64,000 nt of DNA, taken from assembly GCA_001777665.1 (NCBI GenBank), contig MFEQ01000006.1, forward strand, positions 280,654-344,653, given 5' to 3'. The translations under genes and the position numbers were made by a program. The notes under the pieces were generated by a model. It saw nothing but the letters and a program-made list of their open reading frames with translations, was not told the origin of the DNA and ran no database searches. The stretch comes from Candidatus Doudnabacteria bacterium RIFCSPHIGHO2_02_FULL_42_25 (GTDB taxonomy: Bacteria; Patescibacteria; Doudnabacteria; UBA920; O2-02-FULL-48-8). Below are positions 1 to 7,045 of the stretch, in pieces; within the stretch, counting starts at the first letter, position 1, and every line of letters starts with the position of its first letter.

Positions 1-200
1 TTAAAATACTTTTCTCGTTTAATAGCATTCTCTTTGCTCAAACAGGCCTCGTAATATACTAATTCAAACGGGATTCTAGCCTTTGTTGCTTCGACTAAAC
101 CTTTATTATGCTTATCTACTCGTTCTTGCAAATCAACAGTCCAGCCTATATAAAGCTTTAAATCTTTAAGACTTTTTAGTACATAAGTATAGTAAAACAT
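1..200 (-). CDS. GIY-YIG domain protein, C-terminus cut by window edge
   Basis: A reading frame starts at ATG (198-200, minus strand) and runs off the left edge without a stop, giving 66 residues. The start reads MFYYTYVLKSLKDLKLYIGW, with the YxYVL and LYIGxT motifs of GIY-YIG nuclease-fold proteins of the UPF0213/YhbQ type, followed by a Arg (QERV) and a KHN segment typical of the fold. Such proteins are usually 80-100 aa, so only the last residues are missing. A GC-rich palindromic repeat begins 14 bp upstream of its start. Function in the cell is not known; the fold cleaves structured or branched DNA in relatives. Confidence 0.8.
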   Translation of the reverse strand, partial: MFYYTYVLKSLKDLKLYIGWTVDLQERVDKHNKGLVEATKARIPFELVYYEACLSKENAIKREKYF

Positions 201-214
201 AACGCTCTAACCAG

Positions 215-281
215 CTGCCCGCCCGCCATCGCAAGCCTGACACTTACGCTTTATAACTTGCTCAGGCGTTGCGGGCGGGAG
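215..281. repeat. GC-rich palindromic repeat, copy 1
   Basis: The arms CCCGCCCGC and GCGGGCGGG face each other across about 45 bp. The left arm is followed by CGCAAGCCTGACAC, which occurs identically in the second copy 130 bp downstream. It is related at its ends to the in-frame elements of topA, uvrA, uvrC and dusB (CCTGCCCGC...GGCGGG). Confidence 0.75.
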
Positions 282-350
282 CTAACCGCCCACTGCATTG
301 ATTTAACGACTAGTCTTTACAGCTTAGCAGAGACCCCGCATTGAGATCAA

Positions 351-412
351 CCTGCCCGCCTTCGCAAGCCTGACACAAATGCTTAAGGCTTGCTCAGAGC
401 GTTGCAGGCGGG
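351..412. repeat. GC-rich palindromic repeat, copy 2
   Basis: CCTGCCCGCC on the left faces GGCGGG on the right, with the 14-mer CGCAAGCCTGACAC and CTTGCTCAG shared with copy 1. Its right arm contains TTGCAG, a possible -35 box for the next gene. The rest of the 200-455 gap holds nothing else recognisable. Confidence 0.7.
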
Positions 413-431
413 TACTGATTTCGAGTATAAT
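402..431 (+). promoter_or_regulatory. Putative promoter of the LCP-der-pth operon
   Basis: TATAAT lies at 426-431, 18 bp after TTGCAG at 402-407. The -35 candidate is supplied by the right arm of the palindromic repeat. The start codon is 23 bp downstream. Confidence 0.5.
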
Positions 432-454
432 TACAAAGCGAATGTAAAAAACTG

Positions 455-1945
455 ATGAACTATATGAACGACTTTCCTGAACTTCAACAACAATACGCCC
501 CCTCACACCCCAAACGCCATCGTCGTCGATGGAAATGGGTGGTTTTAATTCTGATCATTCTCGGGATAGCAGGAGGGGTCGCTTTCAAATACCTAACTCA
601 AGCAAATCAAATTTTTACGGGCGACAAAAATATCTTTGCCCGGATCGGAAATTTGCTCCTAAGCCCGGATAAGGAATTGATTGGAGAGTCGAATGGTCAA
701 ATCAATATTCTTTTGATGGGAATCGGAGGCCCCGGACACGAGGGAGCGCTTCTCACTGACACCATGCTCGTTGCGAACATCAATATACAGACCAACGAAG
801 TGGTGCTCACCAATATTCCTCGAGACTTTATGGTGGATCTCCCGAAATATCGGTTACAAAAAATTAATGCAGCTTATGCGTATGCCGAGCGAGATAATCC
901 TGGGACTGGAGGAGAAGCTGCAATCGATGAAATCGAAGCCGTAACTGGACTTGAGATCCCCTACTACGCTGTGATTGACTTCAAAGGGTTTGTGAAAGGA
1001 GTGGATGATGTGGGCGGGCTGGATATTACGATTGACCGCACCTTTACTGATGCTTTCTATCCTGATTACAAAAATGGTTATCTCGCCCCAGTGACTTTTA
1101 CTAAAGGGCCGGAACACATGAATGGCGAACGGGCCTTGATTTTTGCCCGTTCCAGAAAAGGTAATAATAATGAAGGCTCGGATTTTGCCCGCAGCGAACG
1201 ACAGAAAAAAATTCTGGTCGCCTTCAAAGAAAAAGTTTTTGCTTTAAAATTAAATGACCTCAAAACATTAAATAATCTCCTCGGGGCTTTTACTGATAAC
1301 TTTCGAACTAATATGGAACCTCATGAGCTAAAAAGGCTCACCGATCTGGGTAGTAAAATCCAAGAACAATCAGTCTATTCATTTTCGCTCGAACCTGATG
1401 GGGAATTAGTTTGCTCGGCTCTAATTGATTTAGCCACTGGGAAGCCACCAGTGCCGATCGCTGTCCCGCCAACGCCTACACCTCCGCCAGCTGGCGGACC
1501 AACTCCAACCCCCAGCCCGTCTCCATCGCCAACGCCTACACCTGAAGAAGAACCAGAACTAGACAACCCATCGACGACAGCCTACGTCGTCATCCCGTGT
1601 GTGGGCAAAACTCTAGCTGACATCCATACCCATCTCAAAGATTCTATTTATTTCGCCAAACTCAAAAAAGAATCAGCAATTGTTGAGATACAAAATTCTA
1701 CAGGCAAAACTGGATTGGCTAACTCACTTTTCGGCACCCTGACCAACCTCGGGTTTGAGATTAAATTCACTTCTTTCACGGGTAAAGTCCCGCTCGAGCA
1801 GTCAATTATCTATGACAACTCCCATGGGGGCAAGCCCAACACGCTAGAATATTTAAATTCAAATTATAAGCTAACTATCTCCGACGTTAACTACACCGGC
1901 TCTACAGCTGATTTTGTGATAATATTAGGGAAGGATGCTCTCTAA
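455..1945 (+). CDS. LytR-CpsA-Psr (LCP) family cell-wall ligase
   Basis: The 496-aa protein has a basic N-terminus (HPKRHRRRWKW), one membrane helix at about 27-45, an LCP domain at about 85-260 (NILLMGIGG, TDTMLVANI, TNIPRDF with the conserved Arg and Asp), a Pro/Thr-rich linker at about 320-360, and a C-terminal LytR_C-like domain to the end. LCP enzymes transfer lipid-linked glycopolymers onto peptidoglycan outside the membrane. Two in-frame ATGs (455, 464) are possible starts. The 16-bp palindrome TCCGCCAGCTGGCGGA sits in the linker and encodes PPAGG. It overlaps the upstream end of the der reading frame, so the two are probably co-transcribed. Confidence 0.9.
   Translation: MNYMNDFPELQQQYAPSHPKRHRRRWKWVVLILIILGIAGGVAFKYLTQANQIFTGDKNIFARIGNLLLSPDKELIGESNGQINILLMGIGGPGHEGALLTDTMLVANINIQTNEVVLTNIPRDFMVDLPKYRLQKINAAYAYAERDNPGTGGEAAIDEIEAVTGLEIPYYAVIDFKGFVKGVDDVGGLDITIDRTFTDAFYPDYKNGYLAPVTFTKGPEHMNGERALIFARSRKGNNNEGSDFARSERQKKILVAFKEKVFALKLNDLKTLNNLLGAFTDNFRTNMEPHELKRLTDLGSKIQEQSVYSFSLEPDGELVCSALIDLATGKPPVPIAVPPTPTPPPAGGPTPTPSPSPSPTPTPEEEPELDNPSTTAYVVIPCVGKTLADIHTHLKDSIYFAKLKKESAIVEIQNSTGKTGLANSLFGTLTNLGFEIKFTSFTGKVPLEQSIIYDNSHGGKPNTLEYLNSNYKLTISDVNYTGSTADFVIILGKDAL
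1483..1498. repeat. 16-bp PPAGG palindrome, copy 1
   Basis: TCCGCCAGCTGGCGGA, read as PPAGG within the Pro-rich linker of the LCP protein. Exact copies are at 25622, 52073 and 55410. Confidence 0.9.
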
Positions 1946-1952
1946 TATTCAT

Positions 1953-3275
1953 ATGAAAACTCCACTGGTCGCGATTATAGGCCTACCGAATTCAGGTAAG
2001 TCGACATTATTTAATAAAATTCTGGGACGAAGGGCGGCTTTAACTTACCCTGAAGCTGGGACGACCAGGGATCGCGCCTATGGCCTTTCTGATTGGAATG
2101 GCCTTTCTTTTATTTTAATTGATACTGCTGGTATCGACATTCGAGCGAATTCTGATCTTGAAAAAAATGTTCAAAAGCAAACCCAGATCGCGAAAGACGA
2201 AGCAGATCTAATTTTACTCCTCGTCGATGGCAAAACTCCGCTTGGTTCCAAAGATCTCCAGGTTGGGGCTGATCTTAATCGCTCCGGTAAAGTCATAGTG
2301 TTAGCGGCGAATAAAATAGATGCCCGCAATACAAAAATTGAAGCACTAGCCTCTGAATATCAAAAATTAGGATTGGGAGATCCCCTCCTTGTGTCCGCAG
2401 TCAACGGCACTGGAGTCGGAGATTTACTCGACCAAGTTGTCGAAAAACTAAAAGCCGCTGGATTTGGCCTTCAAACAGATGACAATTCTGGGATCCGAGT
2501 CGCTTTTGTCGGCAAACCAAATGTCGGGAAATCTTCACTGATCAATGCTCTGATCAAACAAGAACGGCTCCTCGTCCATGACCAAGCAGGAACTACGCGC
2601 TCAGTAGTCGAAATCCCATTTACACACGAAGGCCAAGATTTTATTTTGCTGGATACTGCAGGAATCAAAAAGAAATGGCAGCAGGATTCTGATGTCGCAG
2701 CTGCTGCAGCTTTTCAATCCATTCGGACTATTACTCAAACCGATGTGGTATTTTTCGTCATTGATGCGACCACTGAAATCACCACCCAAGACCAGTCCAT
2801 CTCCTCGGATATTCTCGACGCCGGTAAAGCTGTGGTTTTGATTTTGAATAAAATTGATAAATTATCCAAAGAAAACCAAAATAAGTTTGTCGATAATCTC
2901 CCAAACTATCTCCCCCAAATGTGGTATGTACCTGTGATTTTTACATCAGCCACTGCTGGTACAGGTATGGATCTTTTGTTAAAATTTGCTAAGGATGTGC
3001 TGGATACTTCCAAGAAACAGATAGATCAAACCGAACTTGATGATTTCTTACAAAAAATTCTGGCTGAAAATATGCCTGGTAAAATGGAAGACCAAAGAGA
3101 GCCAAAAATTTTCTCTCTCAGGCAAATCGGCATTCTCCCCCCAACTTTCAAACTGACTGTAAACTTCCCAGCGGCTATTGCCGAAAGCTGGAAACGCTGG
3201 TTTGAAAAACAGTTTCGCTTGAAATTTGGCTACGAAGGCACCCCAGTATTAATGCGTTACTTTAGAAAAGTATGA
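1953..3275 (+). CDS. der: Ribosome-assembly GTPase Der (EngA)
   Basis: Two GTPase domains in tandem are visible: P-loop GLPNSGKST near residue 10, DTAG and a NKID motif, then a second P-loop GKPNVGKSS near residue 183 with its own DTAG and NKID. A KH-like C-terminal domain ends in PVLMRYF. The length of 440 aa is normal. Der assists 50S subunit assembly in the cytoplasm. ATG at 1953 (MKTPLVAIIG) is chosen over the ATG at 1935 because homology begins there and it avoids overlap with the LCP gene. The stop overlaps the pth start by four bases (ATGA), so translation is probably coupled. Confidence 0.97.
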   Translation: MKTPLVAIIGLPNSGKSTLFNKILGRRAALTYPEAGTTRDRAYGLSDWNGLSFILIDTAGIDIRANSDLEKNVQKQTQIAKDEADLILLLVDGKTPLGSKDLQVGADLNRSGKVIVLAANKIDARNTKIEALASEYQKLGLGDPLLVSAVNGTGVGDLLDQVVEKLKAAGFGLQTDDNSGIRVAFVGKPNVGKSSLINALIKQERLLVHDQAGTTRSVVEIPFTHEGQDFILLDTAGIKKKWQQDSDVAAAAAFQSIRTITQTDVVFFVIDATTEITTQDQSISSDILDAGKAVVLILNKIDKLSKENQNKFVDNLPNYLPQMWYVPVIFTSATAGTGMDLLLKFAKDVLDTSKKQIDQTELDDFLQKILAENMPGKMEDQREPKIFSLRQIGILPPTFKLTVNFPAAIAESWKRWFEKQFRLKFGYEGTPVLMRYFRKV

Positions 3276-3826
3276 CTATCATCATCGGCCTCGGCAATCC
3301 AGGGAAGCAATACGAAAACACCCGACACAGCTTCGGGTTTCGGGTTTTGGATTTTCTAGTCGGGCGCCGTAGCCTTGGCGAAGGCGGCTGGGATGAAAAA
3401 TATTCTAGTAAATTTATCAAGCTTGAAGATGTAATTTTGGCCAAACCGCAAACTTTCATGAATAAAAGCGGTGAAGCAGTAAAAGAAATTTTAAAATACT
3501 ACGATAATGCACAACTGATTGTTATCCATGACGAATTAGATTTGCCACTGGGTAGCATTCGAGTCCAAAAAGATATTTCTGCTGCTGGGCACAATGGCGT
3601 ACAATCAATTATCGATGAGTTGGGAACCAAAGATTTTATCCGAATCAGACTCGGTATCGATAATCCTCAAACGCGCGGCCAAATTCCTGGTGATGATTTT
3701 GTTTTACAAAAGTTCACTGAACAAGAAGAACAAATCGTCAACGAAGTTTTAGAAATAACCAAAACGGCTATCGAAACCTTGCAGACTGAAGGCTTTGATA
3801 TGGCCCAGTCAAAATTTAACGGCTAG
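3272..3826 (+). CDS. pth: Peptidyl-tRNA hydrolase
   Basis: The 184-aa enzyme frees tRNA from stalled peptidyl-tRNA. Seen are the N-terminal GLGNPGKQYENTRHS with the catalytic His, the KPQTFMNKSG motif, HDELDLPLG and the GHNG segment. The usual NxRHNxG reads NTRHSFG here, so the second Asn is Ser. Between residues 30 and 39 the stretch VGRRSLGEGGW is encoded by an imperfect palindrome (3363-3388) resembling one in ssb, and looks like an inserted element in a loop. The gene overlaps der by four bases and is followed by a terminator. Confidence 0.96.
   Translation: MTIIIGLGNPGKQYENTRHSFGFRVLDFLVGRRSLGEGGWDEKYSSKFIKLEDVILAKPQTFMNKSGEAVKEILKYYDNAQLIVIHDELDLPLGSIRVQKDISAAGHNGVQSIIDELGTKDFIRIRLGIDNPQTRGQIPGDDFVLQKFTEQEEQIVNEVLEITKTAIETLQTEGFDMAQSKFNG
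3363..3388. repeat. In-frame palindromic insertion in pth
   Basis: GGCGCCGTAGCC faces GGCGAAGGCGGC. It shares GCCGTAGC and CGAAGGCGG with the palindrome in ssb (60821-60846). Confidence 0.6.
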
Positions 3827-3842
3827 CTTATTTATCAAAGCA

Positions 3843-3872
3843 AAAGGCCAGCTCCTTGCGGGGCTGGCCTTT
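3843..3872 (+). terminator. Rho-independent terminator after pth
   Basis: The 10-bp stem AAAGGCCAGC/GCTGGCCTTT has a 10-nt loop and a short T run. It ends the LCP-der-pth operon. Confidence 0.85.
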
Positions 3873-3898
3873 CAAATTCTTTCGAGCTAGACGGCGAC

Positions 3899-4087
3899 TT
3901 ACATCGCCGGCGGGTAGTACGGCCGACCGTTGACGAGGCGTTGCGGCACTTTTTTTTGTGTCGCTACATCGCGCCGACCGTCAGTATTGTTCTTTTCACG
4001 TTGGTTGCGTCGGTAGAGCACATCCGACGCGCTACCATTGGGACGGACAGCTTTGTCCTCCCGACTACTGGACATGTTGTTGCTCAC
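3899..4087 (-). CDS. Small GC-rich ORF with strong SD, unknown function
   Basis: A 62-aa frame starting with GTG (4085-4087), preceded by GGAGG seven bases upstream on the minus strand. The product is very polar (MSNNMSSSREDKAVRPNG, then a basic QREKNNTDGRR segment) with no membrane helix and no family I recognise. Base composition is GC-rich compared with der/pth. The strong ribosome-binding site is the main support. A frame on the opposite strand (3941-4315) overlaps it but has no ribosome-binding site. Confidence 0.45.
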   Translation of the reverse strand: MSNNMSSSREDKAVRPNGSASDVLYRRNQREKNNTDGRRDVATQKKVPQRLVNGRPYYPPAM

Positions 4088-4196
4088 TCGATCCTCCGAA
4101 ACGACGACGATAAGGTTAAGAACGTAGCCCCTCTGGGATCGGGACCGATTCTTTCATGCCTGTCTGGGGGCAGGCGAGGTTGGGGGTCTTACGAGG

Positions 4197-4403
4197 CTAG
4201 GAGTTGCTTCCTTCCGGTCGCACCATGTCGAGGTCGAAGAATGTCCTTGCTGCATCCAGTGACGTGGTTCTGGTTGTCACTGGTGCCAGCTGATCATCCA
4301 CCGCGATGCCGGTGAAGATACGCTGCGCCATGGGCGGTATCCCAAGATAAACCGGGGTTTCCGCTTTGCGAACAAGCCTTGGTGGACCTAAGTTTTCTTT
4401 CAT
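4197..4403 (-). CDS. Small GC-rich ORF, unknown function
   Basis: A 68-aa frame (MKENLGPPRLVRKAETPVYL...) without recognisable domain. A 19-codon frame at 4400-4459 ends in TGA overlapping this ATG (ATGA), so translation could be coupled. An AAGGAGGG site lies 21 nt upstream of the short frame, too far for a usual start. Composition matches the neighbouring 62-aa frame. Real coding status is uncertain. Confidence 0.4.
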   Translation of the reverse strand: MKENLGPPRLVRKAETPVYLGIPPMAQRIFTGIAVDDQLAPVTTRTTSLDAARTFFDLDMVRPEGSNS

Positions 4404-4459
4404 CCCCAGACTCCGATATTCAATTGTCCTATTGTTCTAGTCGACGTACCACCCAACAT
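4400..4459 (-). CDS. Possible 19-aa leader peptide
   Basis: Starts at ATG 4457-4459, minus strand, and its TGA overlaps the ATG of the 68-aa frame downstream. Only the overlap geometry supports it. Confidence 0.2.
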   Translation of the reverse strand: MLGGTSTRTIGQLNIGVWG

Positions 4460-4558
4460 GGGTAGTTTCGCGCTCGCTTTCCCTCCTTAGGGTTTGCGAT
4501 CTTTAGTTCAAAAAAATTTTGAAACAAAAACCGAAAACCCAATTCCATATATCCCAGA

Positions 4559-4663
4559 AGCGAGGTACTTGGTAAAATTAACTCGCGCAGGACGACGGTC
4601 CGAGCGCGTAGGCCAAAAATTCAGCAGAATTTTATGGCCGGTAATTTTACCAACGTACCGAGC
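4559..4663 (+). repeat. 105-bp three-way-junction element, copy 1
   Basis: Begins AGCGAGG and ends CCGAGC. An outer stem GGTACTTGGTAAAATTA pairs with the 3' end. Inside are two hairpins: GGAC-GACG-GTCC, and GGCC/AAAATTC facing GAATTTT/GGCC around AGCA. Other copies, also exactly 105 bp, are at 24338-24442 (minus) and 51628-51732. Stems change in a compensatory way between copies. Confidence 0.85.
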
Positions 4664-4851
4664 GTAATATTCTTGACCCCACCTCCGAGTGTTGGACTAG
4701 TCCGGAAAACCGTACCGGCCCAAACTTGAGGTTACTAGGAAACAATAGGAGGGATGCTGCTTCCATTCACCACTCATGAGGTAGGATGAAGAATACTACT
4801 GGTTGTATTGTTAATGATACGAATATATAATAATAGCACAAAATCACCCTC
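4664..4851 (+). promoter_or_regulatory. Gap with dprA promoter
   Basis: TTGTAT (4803-4808) and TATAAT (4826-4831), 17 bp apart, precede the GTG start of dprA by 20 nt. No gene is evident in the rest of the gap. Confidence 0.6.
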
Positions 4852-5955
4852 GTGTCAACACTCAATCTATTAGACGAAAAAATCTACGGAAACGCACTAA
4901 ATTTGATTCCAGCATTGGGTCCAGTCAATTTAACCAAGCTTCTCAACTACTGTGGGGGTTTTCTCAAGGCCTGGAATGCTGATGGACAAGATTATTTCAA
5001 CGCTGGGATCTCGCCGAAAACTGTCGATAAGATTATAACAGATAAACAAAAAATCAATCCAGAGCAATCATTCGCCGAAACTACTCGAAGACAAATCGAA
5101 ATTTTGCTGATTTCTGAAAAATCGTATCCGCAATTGCTAAAAGAAATTATTCCGGCGCCACCTCTGCTTTATGTCCGCGGCAATAAAAAAGTTTTGAATT
5201 CGCTAACAGTCGCTGTAGTCGGCACACGCAAAATCTCGAGCTACGGCACGATGGCTTGTGAAGAAATTACACTCGGTCTCACAAACAGTGGCATGACGAT
5301 TGTTTCTGGACTAGCATACGGCGCCGACGCTGTAGCTCTCCAGACAGTAGTTGATAATCGTGGTAAAGGCATCGCCGTGCTGGCTTCTGATCTCAACGAC
5401 ACGAGTATTGCGCCGCGGTCAAATTTTAATCTAGCTCAAAAAATCCTAGAAAAAGGGTGTCTGGTTTCTGAATACCCGCTGGGCTACAGCGTACAAAAAC
5501 AAAATTTCCCTATTCGTAATCGAATCATTTCTGGTTTAAGCCTCGGCACACTAGTTGTCGAAGCTGACATCGAAAGTGGAGCGCTGATCACGGCTAATTA
5601 TAGTTTAGAACAAAATCGGGAAGTATTCGCTATACCCGGATCTATTTTTTCACCAACCAGTCGGGGCACGAATCAGCTCATCAAATCCGGAGCGAAAGTC
5701 GTGACTTCGGCCAATGATATTTTGGAAGAGCTGAATTTAGACACTGAAATTGTGGAGGCTCAAACCAACAATATCGAAATTACAGAAATCGAAAGCAAAA
5801 TTCTGGAATTGCTTTCAAAAATCCCGATTCATATCGATGAGATTATCAAATCTGCACAGGTCAATCCAGCGATCATCAGTGCGAATTTGACTCTGTTGGA
5901 AATAAAAGGCCGGATAAAAAATCTCGGAGGCGCGAAGTATGTTAAAATTCGTTAG
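4852..5955 (+). CDS. dprA: DNA-processing protein DprA
   Basis: The 367-aa protein loads RecA on incoming single-stranded DNA in natural transformation. It has an N-terminal helix-hairpin-helix-like region (1-60), the Rossmann-like core at about 105-290 (AVVGTRKISSYG, SGLAYGADA, PRSNF, FPIRNRIISGLS, EADIESGALITANYSL, FAIPGSI, GTNQLIKSGA) and a C-terminal winged-helix at about 310-367. The start is GTG. Its end overlaps the start of the next gene by 17 bp. Retention of dprA fits the DNA-uptake capacity suggested for many Patescibacteria. Confidence 0.95.
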   Translation: MSTLNLLDEKIYGNALNLIPALGPVNLTKLLNYCGGFLKAWNADGQDYFNAGISPKTVDKIITDKQKINPEQSFAETTRRQIEILLISEKSYPQLLKEIIPAPPLLYVRGNKKVLNSLTVAVVGTRKISSYGTMACEEITLGLTNSGMTIVSGLAYGADAVALQTVVDNRGKGIAVLASDLNDTSIAPRSNFNLAQKILEKGCLVSEYPLGYSVQKQNFPIRNRIISGLSLGTLVVEADIESGALITANYSLEQNREVFAIPGSIFSPTSRGTNQLIKSGAKVVTSANDILEELNLDTEIVEAQTNNIEITEIESKILELLSKIPIHIDEIIKSAQVNPAIISANLTLLEIKGRIKNLGGAKYVKIR

Positions 5956-7042
5956 TCGTTTTACGTCAGCGCCACGCGTATCGGTTAACGTTAGACGATA
6001 CGCGCAGCGCAGCCTTATAACGCTCACCGTGATTCTTCTCGTTCTTTTAATAGTTGTCTTTCTAAGTCCTAAAACTGCCCTAGGGCCAAAAACTGATAAC
6101 CAAAAACCAAACCAACTTCCAAAACCTCCAACCACTACCCTGTTTTTTGCGGGTGACATCATGCTTTCGCGCAATGTCGCAGGCAAAATTTATACAGCCA
6201 ACGACGTTCATCTCCCTTACTTAAACGTCAGTGAGAAAATTTTATCCGCTGATATTGCTTTTGCGAATCTAGAATCTCCGTTTAATAGCCAAGGAGATCA
6301 TTCAGTCCAGAACAGTTTGATATTCAACGCTGATCCGAAATTCGCGGATGGACTATCAAATGCTGGTTTTGATATTTTATCTACAGCCAACAACCATTCG
6401 TTTGATCAGGGTAAATCCGCAATCGAATTTACGAGGGTCACCCTCGTAAATAATAATCTCGTGTCAGTTGGCACAGGAGTAGACTGTCACAGCGGAAAAA
6501 TTATAGAAAAAAATCAGATCAAATTTGGATTTTTGGCTTACTCTTATGCCGCACACAATGATGGTGGTAAAATTCCAGATCCTCTGGTTTGCGACTGGAA
6601 TGATGAACAACAAATTGTTGCTGATATTCAGGCCATGCGGCCACAGGTCGATTTTTTGATCGTTTCCGCGCATATAGGCACTGAATACAAGCGAGTTCCA
6701 GACGAAGACAATGCATTGCGAGCGCGCAAAACCATAGATGCCGGAGCGGATTTATTTATCGGCCACCATCCACACTGGATCCAAACGATTGAGCAATATC
6801 AAGGTAAATGGATTTTCTATTCTTTGGGCAATTTTGTATTCGATCAAATGTGGAGCCAAGATACAAAAGAAGGTTTGACTATTACTGTCACACTTGAAGA
6901 AAAAGCGATCAAAAAAATCGAACTTAATCCGGTAGTTATCGAAAATTATTGTTGTCCCATATGGGCTGATGACATGGAAAGTTTGGCCATCTTAAAGAAG
7001 ATTGGCTTGACAACTAGAGTTTTATTAGGTGAAAATAAGTGA
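5939..7042 (+). CDS. CapA-family (PGA_cap) metallophosphatase-like membrane protein
   Basis: The 367-aa protein has a membrane helix at about 26-45 and an extracytoplasmic CapA domain: FFAGDIMLSR, FANLESPF, STANNHSFDQG, SAHIGTEY, FIGHHPHWIQ and FYSLGNFVFDQ. These are the metal-binding Asp, Asn and His motifs of the calcineurin-like fold. CapA relatives act in poly-gamma-glutamate or capsule synthesis, but the substrate here is unknown. The cytoplasmic N-terminus (PRVSVNVRRYAQR) is encoded by a 32-bp palindrome repeated identically at 12819-12850, so the first 25 residues may derive from an inserted element. Confidence 0.85.
   Translation: MLKFVSRFTSAPRVSVNVRRYAQRSLITLTVILLVLLIVVFLSPKTALGPKTDNQKPNQLPKPPTTTLFFAGDIMLSRNVAGKIYTANDVHLPYLNVSEKILSADIAFANLESPFNSQGDHSVQNSLIFNADPKFADGLSNAGFDILSTANNHSFDQGKSAIEFTRVTLVNNNLVSVGTGVDCHSGKIIEKNQIKFGFLAYSYAAHNDGGKIPDPLVCDWNDEQQIVADIQAMRPQVDFLIVSAHIGTEYKRVPDEDNALRARKTIDAGADLFIGHHPHWIQTIEQYQGKWIFYSLGNFVFDQMWSQDTKEGLTITVTLEEKAIKKIELNPVVIENYCCPIWADDMESLAILKKIGLTTRVLLGENK
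5974..6005. repeat. 32-bp palindromic repeat inside capA, copy 1
   Basis: ACGCGTATCG faces CGATACGCG around GTTAACGTTAGA. All 32 bases recur identically at 12819-12850. Confidence 0.9.
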
Positions 7043-7045
7043 GTT

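Noticed and set aside
1375..1566. Minus-strand Gly/Val-rich ORF opposite the LCP linker, and similar ORFs opposite Pro/Thr linkers (29506-29706)
   Set aside because: They are shadows of Pro/Thr codon repeats on the coding strand.
3941..4315. 124-codon plus-strand ORF in the 4-kb GC-rich patch
   Set aside because: No ribosome-binding site, no recognisable protein, and it overlaps the minus-strand frames that do have one. Open frames are expected by chance at this GC content.
4559..4663. Integron attC site
   Set aside because: The size and folding are attC-like, but the conserved R boxes are absent and no integron integrase is seen in the window.
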